This document shows, piece by piece, positions 23,715 to 32,016 of a DNA stretch of 39,060 nucleotides. Both the position numbers and the translations under genes were made by a program. The stretch covers positions 1 to 39,060 of the forward strand of contig JAHFGT010000017.1 in assembly GCA_023247275.1 (NCBI GenBank). Reading direction: 5' to 3'. The stretch comes from Candidatus Omnitrophota bacterium. Its GTDB lineage: Bacteria > Omnitrophota > Gorgyraeia > Aquiviventales > Aquiviventaceae. The notes under the pieces were generated by a model, which saw nothing but the letters and a program-made list of their open reading frames with translations, was not told the DNA's origin and searched no databases. How positions within the stretch are numbered: position 1 is the stretch's first letter; every line of letters begins with the position of its first letter.

Positions 23715-24188
23715 ATGGCCGCGCACGCAATCTTCAGAGAAATGGGGTTTGCTCCGAAAGAGGAGCGGTTGCCCGAGGCGGTGTTATACAGCTTGGCACG
23801 CACGGCAAGCCTCTTGCTGCGTGAACTGTCCAGGGTATACGCGAAGTACGGGTTGACCGCGGCCAGTTTCAATGTGCTCATGCTGCTCAAGCACGGGGAT
23901 GATCCGGATGAGATGACCCAACAGGCGATTGGCCGGCGGTTGGTCGTGTCCCCGTCAGACATGACCGGTCTGATCGATCGGCTGGAGAAGAAGGGGTTGG
24001 TGCAGCGACTGCCGGGCAAGGATCGACGGTCGAAATTACTCCGGATTACGCCGAAGGGGACCAGGGTGCTCGATGAGGTCTGGCCTGAGCATCTCACAGC
24101 CGTCGAGCGGCTGGCTGGGGTGGTTGGCAGGCAGGAGGCGAAGGTGCTGGTGCAGGCGCTCAACCAGTTACGGGAGGCAGTGGCGTGA
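23715..24188 (+). CDS. MarR family transcriptional regulator
   Basis: 157 aa. Winged helix-turn-helix: LTAASFNVLMLLKHG, then MTQQAIGRRLVVSPSDMTGLIDRLEKKGLVQRLPGKDRRSKLLRITPKG in pieces, i.e. the helix AIGRRLVVSPSDMTGLIDRL and the wing KDRRSKLLRIT. Flanking helices form the dimer interface. ATG at 23715 is preferred; an upstream GTG at 23697 is possible. The palindrome at 23652-23679 is a natural autorepressor site. Downstream genes concern lipid acylation, so it may control lipid metabolism in response to a fatty-acid-like ligand (inference). Confidence 0.88.
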   Translation: MAAHAIFREMGFAPKEERLPEAVLYSLARTASLLLRELSRVYAKYGLTAASFNVLMLLKHGDDPDEMTQQAIGRRLVVSPSDMTGLIDRLEKKGLVQRLPGKDRRSKLLRITPKGTRVLDEVWPEHLTAVERLAGVVGRQEAKVLVQALNQLREAVA

Positions 24189-24207
24189 GCGCCATCTTTG
24201 TTGCGAC

Positions 24208-24230
24208 AATAGTACGTATATTAATAGTAC
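24208..24230. promoter_or_regulatory. Direct repeats in the marR-plsC gap
   Basis: AATAGTAC occurs at 24208-24215 and 24223-24230 with GTATATT between, in an AT-rich gap (24189-24296) otherwise lacking genes. Possible regulator site or promoter for plsC; no clear -35/-10 pair could be assigned. Confidence 0.35.
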
Positions 24231-24296
24231 ATCTACGCATCATATACGCGGAAATCAGGCACCGCTTCAATGGTTGGTTCAACGAGGAGGCGGCAG

Positions 24297-25073
24297 ATGA
24301 CCTTGCAGCATGATTGGCTCTACCGTCCTGTCCGGTGGGTGCTGCGGCAGTTGGGGTTCGCCTACTTCCGAATCCTGGCAAGCGGGCTGGAGCATATCCC
24401 AGTCGACGGTCCGGCGATCTTGGCCGGCAATCATCCCAGCGTCTTGGACGGGATCCTGTTGCTCATCGTCGCGCCACGTCGAGTGCGGTTCCTCGTCGCT
24501 GAAGAGTTCTATACACATCCGTATCTGCGCTGGCTGTTCAAGGCGATGGGGTGTATTGAGGTCTACCGGACGCGGACCCACAACGGGGATGCGCTACGGG
24601 CAGCGGTTGAGGCCTTGGAATGCGGCGAGGTGATCGGCATCTTTCCCGAGGGCACGACGGCGCATGGCGGCCGAATGCAGCAGATCAAGCAGGGCGTCGG
24701 TCTGCTAGCGTTGCGCACCGGTGCTCCAGTTATTCCGTTTGGGATCACTGGCACCGACGCCGCATACCCGACGGCGGCACGCGTACCACGGCCGATCTCC
24801 GTCGGGATCGCATTCTGTCCGGCGCAGGCCTATGCGCGCGCGCAGGAGGAACCAATTCCTGAGCCGGTGTTGCACCCAGCGCTCGAAGATCTGCGAGAAG
24901 AGATTCTCCGAGCGGTTCGGTGGTCACGCGTGACCTACGGCGATGCGCCGCCGGTCTGGCAATGCAAGCAGCTTCGGGTGCTCTTGTCGGCGGCGATGAT
25001 CGTCCCCTTGTGCGCCTTCTTGCACGCCACCATGAACCCGAGTTTGGATCCAGCAGATCAGACGACACGCTAA
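24297..25073 (+). CDS. plsC: 1-acyl-glycerol-3-phosphate acyltransferase (PlsC family)
   Basis: 258 aa. Acyltransferase motif I NHPSVLDG (H-x4-D, catalytic) near residue 54, motif II in EVYRTRTHNGDAL, motif III IGIFPEGTTAHGG near 121 and motif IV ALRTGAPVIPFGITG. It transfers a second acyl chain to lysophosphatidate in phospholipid synthesis at the inner membrane. The C-terminus has a hydrophobic segment (LLSAAMIVPLCAFLHA). A strong GAGGAGG precedes the start. It is one of two PlsC-domain proteins in the window (the other is fused, at 29756) and is followed by the lipid/membrane cluster. Confidence 0.9.
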   Translation: MTLQHDWLYRPVRWVLRQLGFAYFRILASGLEHIPVDGPAILAGNHPSVLDGILLLIVAPRRVRFLVAEEFYTHPYLRWLFKAMGCIEVYRTRTHNGDALRAAVEALECGEVIGIFPEGTTAHGGRMQQIKQGVGLLALRTGAPVIPFGITGTDAAYPTAARVPRPISVGIAFCPAQAYARAQEEPIPEPVLHPALEDLREEILRAVRWSRVTYGDAPPVWQCKQLRVLLSAAMIVPLCAFLHATMNPSLDPADQTTR

Positions 25074-25161
25074 TGTGGGGACGACGATCGATGGATCTTG
25101 ATACAATCGACGACAAGGGCGCTGGTCAATTCAGCTCGATTGCCAACGCGGAGCGGTCGGC

Positions 25162-27264
25162 ATGGACGCACTCTTGAAAGATCTTGAGTCGCTCAAGCGA
25201 ACCGTGGCCCAGTTGACCGAGCGGGTGTGGGCGCTCGAGCAGCGGCTGGACACAACTCGCCTTCCCACAAGCCAACCGGCACAGCCAGGTCTGACCCAGA
25301 CGGTCTCAGTCGTCCCACCGTCCATCCCATCAGCGAGCGTAGAGTCGAACGAGCCGTCGGTCGTTGATCCTATTCTGCCGGTTCCGGCAAGTCCTCAGCT
25401 GAGAGTTGACACAGCGCCGCCGCGCGAGACAGTGGAGACGATCATCGGCCGGTACTGGCTCAATCGAGCCGGGATCTTCGTCCTCGTGCTGGGCATCGCG
25501 TTTTTCATTCTGTACACATTTCAGTACCTCGGCGCCTGGGCGAAATTGGGGATCGGATGGATGATCGCCGGCGGCCTGCTGGGGCTGGGCATACGGCTTG
25601 ATCGGCACGACGGCTTGAGCTGGTTTGCGCGCGGGCTGACTGGCGGTGGGTGGGCGCTGCTCTACTTCACTACGTACGCGATGCACCATATCGCGTCGGT
25701 GCGTGTGCTGCCCAGCGCTGCGCTGGACTTGATGTTGCTGGCCGTGGTGACCGCTGCCTCGGTCCGCCAGGCGATCAGCTATCGGTCACAGGCGATCACC
25801 GGCCTCGCGTTTCTCCTCGGGTTTATCACTATCTCGATCGGCCACATCACCTATTTCACGTTAGCCGCTGCGGCCTTGCTGGTGATCGCGCTAACTGGTG
25901 TAGCGGTGCGTATGCGTTGGCATGGGTTGTTGCTGTTCGGTATTGTAGCCTCATACCTGACGCATGTGGCCTGGCTGCATCAGCAGATCGCGTTGAGCAC
26001 GCTGATCGCGCGCACAGGCACGGTAGCGACAGCGGAGTTTTGGCTGCATGCCGGATTTCTCAATCTGTATTGGGTGACGTTTACCATCGGCTTGCTCGGG
26101 TTCACGGAAGAGGAATCCTCGCAACGCGACGCGATGGTCGCAGGTGCGGTGATCAATAACGGCCTGGGTCTGACGCAACTGCTGGTTGCGTTGCCATCAG
26201 CGTATCTGGGTTACCGGTATCTTGTTCTCTTGGGCCTGGCCGGGGTGTGCGCGATGGTCAGTCGAGTGGCGAGCCAGCGCCGACTTGCGGCTGTCGCGAA
26301 CATCTATCAGTTCGTGGCGCTAGGGTTGGCGACGTTGGTGATCCCGGAGCGGCTCACGCGGCGATGGATCAGCATGGCATGGCTGTTGGAAATCCCCTGG
26401 CTCGCCTGGGTCGGTCGTCGATGGGGCCGAAGGGTCTATGACATCATCGCGGCCGGGCTGACGATGATCGTGACGCTGCGGTTGCTGTTGGTCGATTTTG
26501 ATCTCATCGGCCGATATCCGGTGTTGATGTGGACGGTGTCGTGGCGGCTGCTGATTGGACTGATCGCCATCGTCGCCTTCGCGCTGGCGGCCGCATGCTA
26601 TCGACGACCCAGCGGCTCGGTGCTTGGCGTGCGGTGCTACACCACACTGGCTGTCGGCCTGGCAGCGTTGCTCATGGCGCTGGAAGTGCAAGGCCACTCG
26701 CTGCCGGTCTGGTGGATGGCCGGTGCGGTCGCCGTGATTCTGCTCGGAGCTGCGTGGCACGAGCGATGGGTGCGCGGGGTGGGTGCAGTGTGGTCAGGCT
26801 TAGCTGCGCTGGCGGTGTTGCTGACGATCTTGGATCAAGGCGCGCAGGTCGGATGGCTGGTGACGTTGGCGCCCATCGCGCTGCTCTACGCGAGCGCTGC
26901 GTGCTATCGCTGGGGTCCGGTCAAAGAAATCAGCGACGATGAACGCCGGCTCTTCCACGCTTACTCCGCGGTCGCCTCCGGATTGCTCACGGTGTTGTTC
27001 TGGGCCAAGGTGCCTGGGCGGTGGCTCTCACAGGTGTGGGCGGTGGAAGGTCTTGCACTCTTGAGCGTCGGGTTTGCCATCCGCAGCAAAACGCAGCGGG
27101 TGTGCGGGCTCGTGGTCTTCGGTTTGCTCATGCTCAAGGTGCTGTTCGTTGATCTGGCCGGCGCTGAAACCATCTATCGAATCTGGTCGTTCATCATCGC
27201 CGGGGCCATCCTGCTCACCGCTTCATTCATCTACGGCAAGTTGATGAGCGATGATCGGGTATAG
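25162..27264 (+). CDS. DUF2339 family polytopic membrane protein
   Basis: 700 aa. A short N-terminal coiled coil (LLKDLESLKRTVAQLTERVW) and a Pro/Ser-rich linker (to about residue 90) precede about 20 hydrophobic helices starting at YWLNRAGIFVLVLGIAFFIL. That sequence is the typical opening of the DUF2339 family (WLNRIGIxxLxxGxxFFLKY). Function of the family is unknown; it is thought to sit in the inner membrane. It ends 8 nt before the truncated copy of the ligase start, suggesting that DUF2339 and the ligase were once directly adjacent. Confidence 0.85.
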   Translation: MDALLKDLESLKRTVAQLTERVWALEQRLDTTRLPTSQPAQPGLTQTVSVVPPSIPSASVESNEPSVVDPILPVPASPQLRVDTAPPRETVETIIGRYWLNRAGIFVLVLGIAFFILYTFQYLGAWAKLGIGWMIAGGLLGLGIRLDRHDGLSWFARGLTGGGWALLYFTTYAMHHIASVRVLPSAALDLMLLAVVTAASVRQAISYRSQAITGLAFLLGFITISIGHITYFTLAAAALLVIALTGVAVRMRWHGLLLFGIVASYLTHVAWLHQQIALSTLIARTGTVATAEFWLHAGFLNLYWVTFTIGLLGFTEEESSQRDAMVAGAVINNGLGLTQLLVALPSAYLGYRYLVLLGLAGVCAMVSRVASQRRLAAVANIYQFVALGLATLVIPERLTRRWISMAWLLEIPWLAWVGRRWGRRVYDIIAAGLTMIVTLRLLLVDFDLIGRYPVLMWTVSWRLLIGLIAIVAFALAAACYRRPSGSVLGVRCYTTLAVGLAALLMALEVQGHSLPVWWMAGAVAVILLGAAWHERWVRGVGAVWSGLAALAVLLTILDQGAQVGWLVTLAPIALLYASAACYRWGPVKEISDDERRLFHAYSAVASGLLTVLFWAKVPGRWLSQVWAVEGLALLSVGFAIRSKTQRVCGLVVFGLLMLKVLFVDLAGAETIYRIWSFIIAGAILLTASFIYGKLMSDDRV

Positions 27265-27272
27265 TGTATGGA

Positions 27273-27380
27273 ATGAGTAAAGCGACGACGAATATCATTG
27301 AACTGATCGACACGGTGCGCGACAAGTACCGGGATCGGGTCGCACGGCAGGGGGTTGTTCATGGCAGGCGGGTGGAATGA
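27273..27380 (+). pseudogene. Truncated duplicate of the acyl-CoA ligase 5' end
   Basis: ATG at 27273, 35 codons to TGA at 27378-27380 (MSKATTNIIELIDTVRDKYR, then DRVARQG...). Residues 5-24 repeat the start of the ligase at 28066. DNA 27283-27343 matches 28070-28130 at 60 of 61 positions; beyond that the similarity fades over about 30 nt. It is the remnant left of the toxin-antitoxin insertion and is probably the original start of the ligase gene. Confidence 0.8.
27283..27343. repeat. 61-bp direct repeat, left copy
   Basis: Matches 28070-28130 with a single difference (AAG/AAA Lys codon). The two copies flank the DUF433/DUF5615 module. Confidence 0.9.
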
Positions 27381-27400
27381 TGTGTGACAAAGCGACGCAA

Positions 27401-27760
27401 CTAACCGTCAATGCGACGGCGGTAGCCTTCGTCTTCCACGATCGTGAGGCGGCCGCGACAGTCCTCCAAGGAGGCGATCCGCAAGAACTGCGTCATCGCG
27501 TGCGCGACCCGGCGGACGCTCTGTCGTTTGAGGCGGATCACGATAATCCCAGGGTGCGTCCTTGGTGGGTAGCGTCTGAGGTTGGCAAAGTCCATGTCCA
27601 GAGTGACCAAGAGTCGACCTTCGTGGATGCAACGCGCCAGCAGATCAGAATCAGGCGCGCCATGCAACCGCGCTCCTCTGGCCGTTTTGACGTTATGGCC
27701 ATGCGAACGCAACAGCGCGACCAACGAGGTCGGAAGATTTTCGTCAGCCAGGAGCTTCAC
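27401..27760 (-). CDS. DUF5615 PIN-like toxin-type protein
   Basis: 119 aa: MKLLADENLPTSLVALLRSH, then SDSDLLARC-type segment and LLVTLDMDFANLRRYPP, then PGIIVIRLKRQ. The acidic residues in DEN, DSD and LDMDF are spaced as in DUF5615 PIN-like nucleases, the toxin half of DUF433/DUF5615 pairs. Start is a GTG directly after the TAA of the DUF433 gene (TAAGTG), so the two are coupled. Transcribed against the flanking ligase and DUF2339 genes. RNase activity is family inference only. Confidence 0.85.
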   Translation of the reverse strand: MKLLADENLPTSLVALLRSHGHNVKTARGARLHGAPDSDLLARCIHEGRLLVTLDMDFANLRRYPPRTHPGIIVIRLKRQSVRRVAHAMTQFLRIASLEDCRGRLTIVEDEGYRRRIDG

Positions 27761-28050
<290 letters not shown>

Positions 28051-28065
28051 GGAACCTGAACTCCG

Positions 28066-29763
28066 ATGCCGACGACGAATATCATTGAACTGATCGACAC
28101 GGTGCGCGACAAATACCGGGATCGGGTCGCGGTGCAGGAGGTTGCCGATGGCCAGGTGCGCGGGATGACATACGACGAGCTGGCTCGGCAGCGGGCGCGG
28201 GTTTCCGCGTGGCTGATGGAGCAAGGGATTCAGCACCGGGACCGGGTGGCGATACTCTCGGAAGGGCGGCCGATCTGGGGCGTAGCGCTGTTTGGCGTGG
28301 TCCAGATCGGCGCGATCGTGGTGCCGCTCGAGGTGAAGCTCAAAGAGCCAGAGTGTGTGAATGTGCTCAACCATGCAGAGGCCAAAGCGCTCCTGGTGTC
28401 GAAGAAGCACGAAGAGATGGCGCAGCGACTGAAGACACACGTGCCGACACTCACCTCGGTGTTGTCGCTCGAGGAGCAGTCTGACCATTGGCCAGCATTG
28501 GGCAGCTTGCCGCCAGGCGGCCGTGCCACGTCGCGACGCAACGTGACCGATGAGGATACCGCGCTGATCGTGTACACCTCTGGGACGACCGGCACACCCA
28601 AGGGCGTTGAGATCTCCTGCGGCAGCCTGCGGTTCGAGATCGAGTCGTTCTCGACGATGATCGACTACCGGCCGGACGATCAATTCCTCTCCATTCTGCC
28701 GGTCAATCATTTGTTCGAGATCACCGGCGGGTTTCTTGGGCCGCTGTACTATGGCTGCACGGTGACCTATTGCCAGAGCCTGAAGCCGACCGAGCTGTTC
28801 AAGGCGATGCAGGCGACCGGCACGACGGTGATGCTGGTCGTGCCGCTGGTGTTGAAGATGCTGCACGATGGAATCTTCCGAAAGATCGATGCGTTGCCGA
28901 GGGGGCAGCGGCGAGTGTTCAACAGGCTGTTTGCGATCGCCAAGTGGTGCGACCGGTTGGGCGTGTCGATGGGACGGCTGTTGTTCAAGCCGATCCATCG
29001 ACAGTTCGGTGGACGGTTTCGCTGTTTTGTGTCAGGCGGCGCGCCGTTGGATCCGCAGATCGCTGTAGATTTCTCAGCGCTGGGGATTCCGGTGCTGCAA
29101 GGGTATGGGTTGACCGAGACCGCGCCGGTGGTGAGCGGCAACAGCCTGCGCGCGAATCGGATTGGCTCGGTCGGCAAGCCGTTGCCAGGTGTTGAGGTGC
29201 AGATTGTGCGCGCGCGGCCTGACGCGCCAGACGGGGAGATCATCACCCGCGGGCCGAACGTGATGCGCGGCTACTTTAAGAATCCTGAAGCGACCGCGGA
29301 AGTCCTCAAGGACGGTTGGTTTCATACCGGCGATCTGGGCTACATCGATCAAGACGGCTTCCTCTATATCTCCGGTCGGATCAAGAATCTGATCGTGACC
29401 GGCGGCGGCAAGAAGGTCCAGCCGGAAGAGGTCGAAGAGCTACTGGCCCGTTCACCGTATATTAAGGAGGTGTGCATCCTGGGCAGGCCGGCGACTGATG
29501 GGCTCAAGGCCGGCACCGAGGAGGTGTATGCGGTCATCGTGCCCAGCGACGAACAGTTCAAGGCCGCTGGGCTGGCAACTGATAAGGCAACGGTCACTCG
29601 TGTGCTGACTGGCGAGCTAGCCAAGATCGGCAAAGGGCTGGCCGACTACAAACGGCCGGTAGGGTTCGAGCTGTGGAAGGATGAATTACCGAAGACCGCG
29701 ACGCGCAAGATCAAACGGCTCGAGGTTCGCCAGCGCCTCGTGCAAACAAACACCAATGATTGA
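28066..29763 (+). CDS. Long-chain acyl-CoA synthetase-like AMP-dependent ligase
   Basis: 565 aa. ANL-superfamily motifs: A3 P-loop IVYTSGTTGTPKGVE near residue 168, A5 QGYGLTETAPVV near 345, A7 WFHTGDLGYIDQDG near 424, A8 SGRIKNLIVTGGGKKVQPEE near 443, and the catalytic Lys in KTATRKIKR near the end. It would activate a fatty acid with ATP and CoA (or an acyl-carrier). The intact gene starts ATG 28066 with AAGGA upstream. Its 5' end is duplicated at 27273. The stop overlaps the next gene by 8 nt. The chain-length specificity and whether it feeds the following acyltransferase are inferred from context. Confidence 0.88.
   Translation: MPTTNIIELIDTVRDKYRDRVAVQEVADGQVRGMTYDELARQRARVSAWLMEQGIQHRDRVAILSEGRPIWGVALFGVVQIGAIVVPLEVKLKEPECVNVLNHAEAKALLVSKKHEEMAQRLKTHVPTLTSVLSLEEQSDHWPALGSLPPGGRATSRRNVTDEDTALIVYTSGTTGTPKGVEISCGSLRFEIESFSTMIDYRPDDQFLSILPVNHLFEITGGFLGPLYYGCTVTYCQSLKPTELFKAMQATGTTVMLVVPLVLKMLHDGIFRKIDALPRGQRRVFNRLFAIAKWCDRLGVSMGRLLFKPIHRQFGGRFRCFVSGGAPLDPQIAVDFSALGIPVLQGYGLTETAPVVSGNSLRANRIGSVGKPLPGVEVQIVRARPDAPDGEIITRGPNVMRGYFKNPEATAEVLKDGWFHTGDLGYIDQDGFLYISGRIKNLIVTGGGKKVQPEEVEELLARSPYIKEVCILGRPATDGLKAGTEEVYAVIVPSDEQFKAAGLATDKATVTRVLTGELAKIGKGLADYKRPVGFELWKDELPKTATRKIKRLEVRQRLVQTNTND
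28070..28130. repeat. 61-bp direct repeat, right copy
   Basis: Right copy of the repeat flanking the DUF433/DUF5615 module, lying inside the first codons of the ligase gene. Confidence 0.9.
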
Positions 29764-31267
29764 CGTCGTGCTACGCCGATTCCTTTGGTGGTTCTTCAGC
29801 ACCTTCCATCTCTTGGACATCGACGGGCAGGAGCAGGTGCCGGCTCACGGCCCGGTCATCATCGTGTGCAACCATGTGAACTATTTTGATCCGTTTCTCA
29901 TCCAGCTTGGCGTCAAACGCCAGGTGCGCTTTATCGCTTGGGTGCGCGGGTTTCGGCATGTGTTCGGCTGGTTCATGCGCGCGATGGGCACGATCCCGAT
30001 CGATCTGTCAAAGCCGGACCGCACCGCGTATGAACAAGCGCTCACGGTGCTCCGCCAGGGCGGGGTGATTGGGATCTTTCCCGAGGGCGGCTTCACGCCG
30101 GATGGGCATGTCGCCGACCACAAGACCGGCGCCGCCCGCCTGGCGATCGAAACCGGTGCGGTGATCTGTCCAGCGACGATTGCTGGGGCGTTTCGCGTGT
30201 GGGCGCCACAGGCGCCGACCGACCGCACATGGTGGGGCCGGGTGTTCCCGCGTCCAGGCAAGATCACCCTGAAGTTCTACTCGCCGGTGGTGCTGGACGA
30301 GCAGGAGCGGCAGATCCGCGCGCACGACAAGGAGTATCACCGCCGTATCATCGACACGGTGATGGAGCCGATCGTCGGTCGGATCGAGCCCGCGTTGCGC
30401 GCCGAGGAGCGGATTGACGAATTGATGCACGGGCCGGCTTCGCCGATCCGGATTTACGAATGGCTGCCGCTGATCGCGATCGTTGTCGGGGATGTGGTGA
30501 TGCGGTTGCGCCAGGTGTGGGATGAGCGGACCATCAGCTCTGCATGCCTGGCGTACGCGGTGTACCTGGCGTATCTCTTATGTGACATCTATCTAATCCC
30601 GCAGAACTGGCAGACCAAGTTGTTCCGTAATGTCATCGCCCCGATCGCGCTGTTGATCGCCATGTTCCCGACGTTGTTCGACGCGGTGACGGCGATGCGT
30701 CTGGCGGTGTGGAAACCCACGAACAGCCTCACGGCACACTGGCCGTTTTCCGGCCTACGCGGGCGGCTGCTGGCCGACTGGTGGACCGCGACGTATCTCT
30801 TCCCGCTGTGGTATCTTGCCGACGCGCTGTGGGTCTACTACTTTTCGCATTACCTGCAATTCCAAAAACTGGTCCGGGGGCTGCTGGTCTGTTTCTACGG
30901 TGGGCTGTTACTGATCATCGTGGTACCGGCGTTGGGGCGTGGGCATGACCTCATCATCCCACGATACCAGTGGGGTGCGCTGACCCACTGGTTCTACACG
31001 ATCTCATGGCCTGGCACCTGGCGGTTCTTGCATTTTCCCGGCTTCTTCGTATTGATGACCAGCTTTCTGTGGATCTTTGATCGCCGGTACCGGCTGAGCA
31101 CCCGGGTGTGGTGGTATGCGCCGTGGGTGCTCAATCAGCTGTTGGCGGCCATCTACGTCCGAGGGCTTTCTACCGACGAGCTGTTGGCGTTTATCGGGTT
31201 CGCGGTGCTGGTCCATGCCTATCTTGGCCGCGTCAAATTCCTCGCCCACGACCGCCGGTGGGTGTGA
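29756..31267 (+). CDS. PlsC-type acyltransferase fused to a membrane domain
   Basis: 503 aa. Residues 1-230 are a PlsC domain: catalytic NHVNYFDP (H-x4-D) near 41, IGIFPEGGFTPDG near 105, and GAVICPATIAGAFRVW. The remainder (from about residue 235) has some 7-8 hydrophobic helices (LACAVYLAYLLCDIYLI-type, LLIAMFPTLFDAVTAM, LLLIIVVPALGRG, FVLMTSFLWIF), an architecture not found in ordinary PlsC. It overlaps the ligase by 8 nt and the Lgt-like gene by 1 nt, so translation is coupled. Acyl donor and acceptor are unknown; a role in a special lipid is suggested by the operon. Confidence 0.85.
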   Translation: MIDVVLRRFLWWFFSTFHLLDIDGQEQVPAHGPVIIVCNHVNYFDPFLIQLGVKRQVRFIAWVRGFRHVFGWFMRAMGTIPIDLSKPDRTAYEQALTVLRQGGVIGIFPEGGFTPDGHVADHKTGAARLAIETGAVICPATIAGAFRVWAPQAPTDRTWWGRVFPRPGKITLKFYSPVVLDEQERQIRAHDKEYHRRIIDTVMEPIVGRIEPALRAEERIDELMHGPASPIRIYEWLPLIAIVVGDVVMRLRQVWDERTISSACLAYAVYLAYLLCDIYLIPQNWQTKLFRNVIAPIALLIAMFPTLFDAVTAMRLAVWKPTNSLTAHWPFSGLRGRLLADWWTATYLFPLWYLADALWVYYFSHYLQFQKLVRGLLVCFYGGLLLIIVVPALGRGHDLIIPRYQWGALTHWFYTISWPGTWRFLHFPGFFVLMTSFLWIFDRRYRLSTRVWWYAPWVLNQLLAAIYVRGLSTDELLAFIGFAVLVHAYLGRVKFLAHDRRWV

Positions 31268-32016
31268 TGACATTTCCCGTCATCATTCATCTCGGTCCGC
31301 TCGCCCTGCACCCGCACGTCGTGTTTGAGTCACTGGCGTACGCTATCGGAGCGCAGCTCCATTGGCAACTGCGGCGTCGGTATGGAGATGTGCTGAGTCT
31401 GGAGCCGCGTATGTGGATCATCACCGCGGCGGCGGTTGGTGCAGTGCTCGGCAGCAAGCTGGCGCATTGGGTCGCCGATCCGTCGCAGACCTGGTACCTT
31501 ATGCTGCACGATCCGCAGCAGCTCATTCAGGGTAAAAGCATTATCGGCGGATTGTTAGGTGGTCTGTTGGCGGTCGAAGGGATCAAGCGGCTGCTCCACA
31601 TTCGTCAGCCAACCGGAGACCTGTTCGCGATCCCGTTGGCGGTTGGAATTGCGGTTGGCCGGATCGGCTGCTTCTTGACCGGACTGGCAGACCAGACGCA
31701 CGGATTACCGACCAGCCTGCCATGGGGCGTGGACTTTGGCGACGGCGTGCACCGGCATCCGACTCAACTGTATGAGATCGTGTTTTTAATCGGGCTCGCG
31801 ATGTGGCTGCGACGGCGGATGGGTCAACCGCATGAGCCAGGCGACAGCTTCAAGCGGTTCATGATCGCCTACATGAGCTTTCGGTTTGCGGTGGAGTTTC
31901 TCAAGCCTGGGGTGTCCATGGCCGGGCTAGCGGCGCTGCAGTGGCTGTGCCTGGCCGCGCTGGTGTACTACCGGCGCGATCTCATCCGCCTGTTCGCCAA
32001 CCCTCGGAGCGCGTGA
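31267..32016 (+). CDS. Divergent Lgt-like prolipoprotein diacylglyceryl transferase family protein
   Basis: 249 aa, 7 predicted helices, Lgt fold: HLGPLALHPHVVFESLAYAI at the start, GKSIIGGLLGGLLA near residue 90, GRIGCFLTGLADQTHGLPT near 133, HPTQLYE near 161, and FRFAVEFLKPG near 205. True Lgt has GRxGNFxNxExxG and FHGGL at the matching places. Here the Asn, Asn and Glu of the signature and the His are replaced (C, T, no Glu, I), while the Arg of GR and the R/E pair of the last motif are kept. It overlaps the acyltransferase and the radical SAM gene. It may therefore transfer diacylglyceryl to another acceptor or only bind phosphatidylglycerol; a normal Lgt should be encoded elsewhere. Confidence 0.8.
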   Translation: MTFPVIIHLGPLALHPHVVFESLAYAIGAQLHWQLRRRYGDVLSLEPRMWIITAAAVGAVLGSKLAHWVADPSQTWYLMLHDPQQLIQGKSIIGGLLGGLLAVEGIKRLLHIRQPTGDLFAIPLAVGIAVGRIGCFLTGLADQTHGLPTSLPWGVDFGDGVHRHPTQLYEIVFLIGLAMWLRRRMGQPHEPGDSFKRFMIAYMSFRFAVEFLKPGVSMAGLAALQWLCLAALVYYRRDLIRLFANPRSA

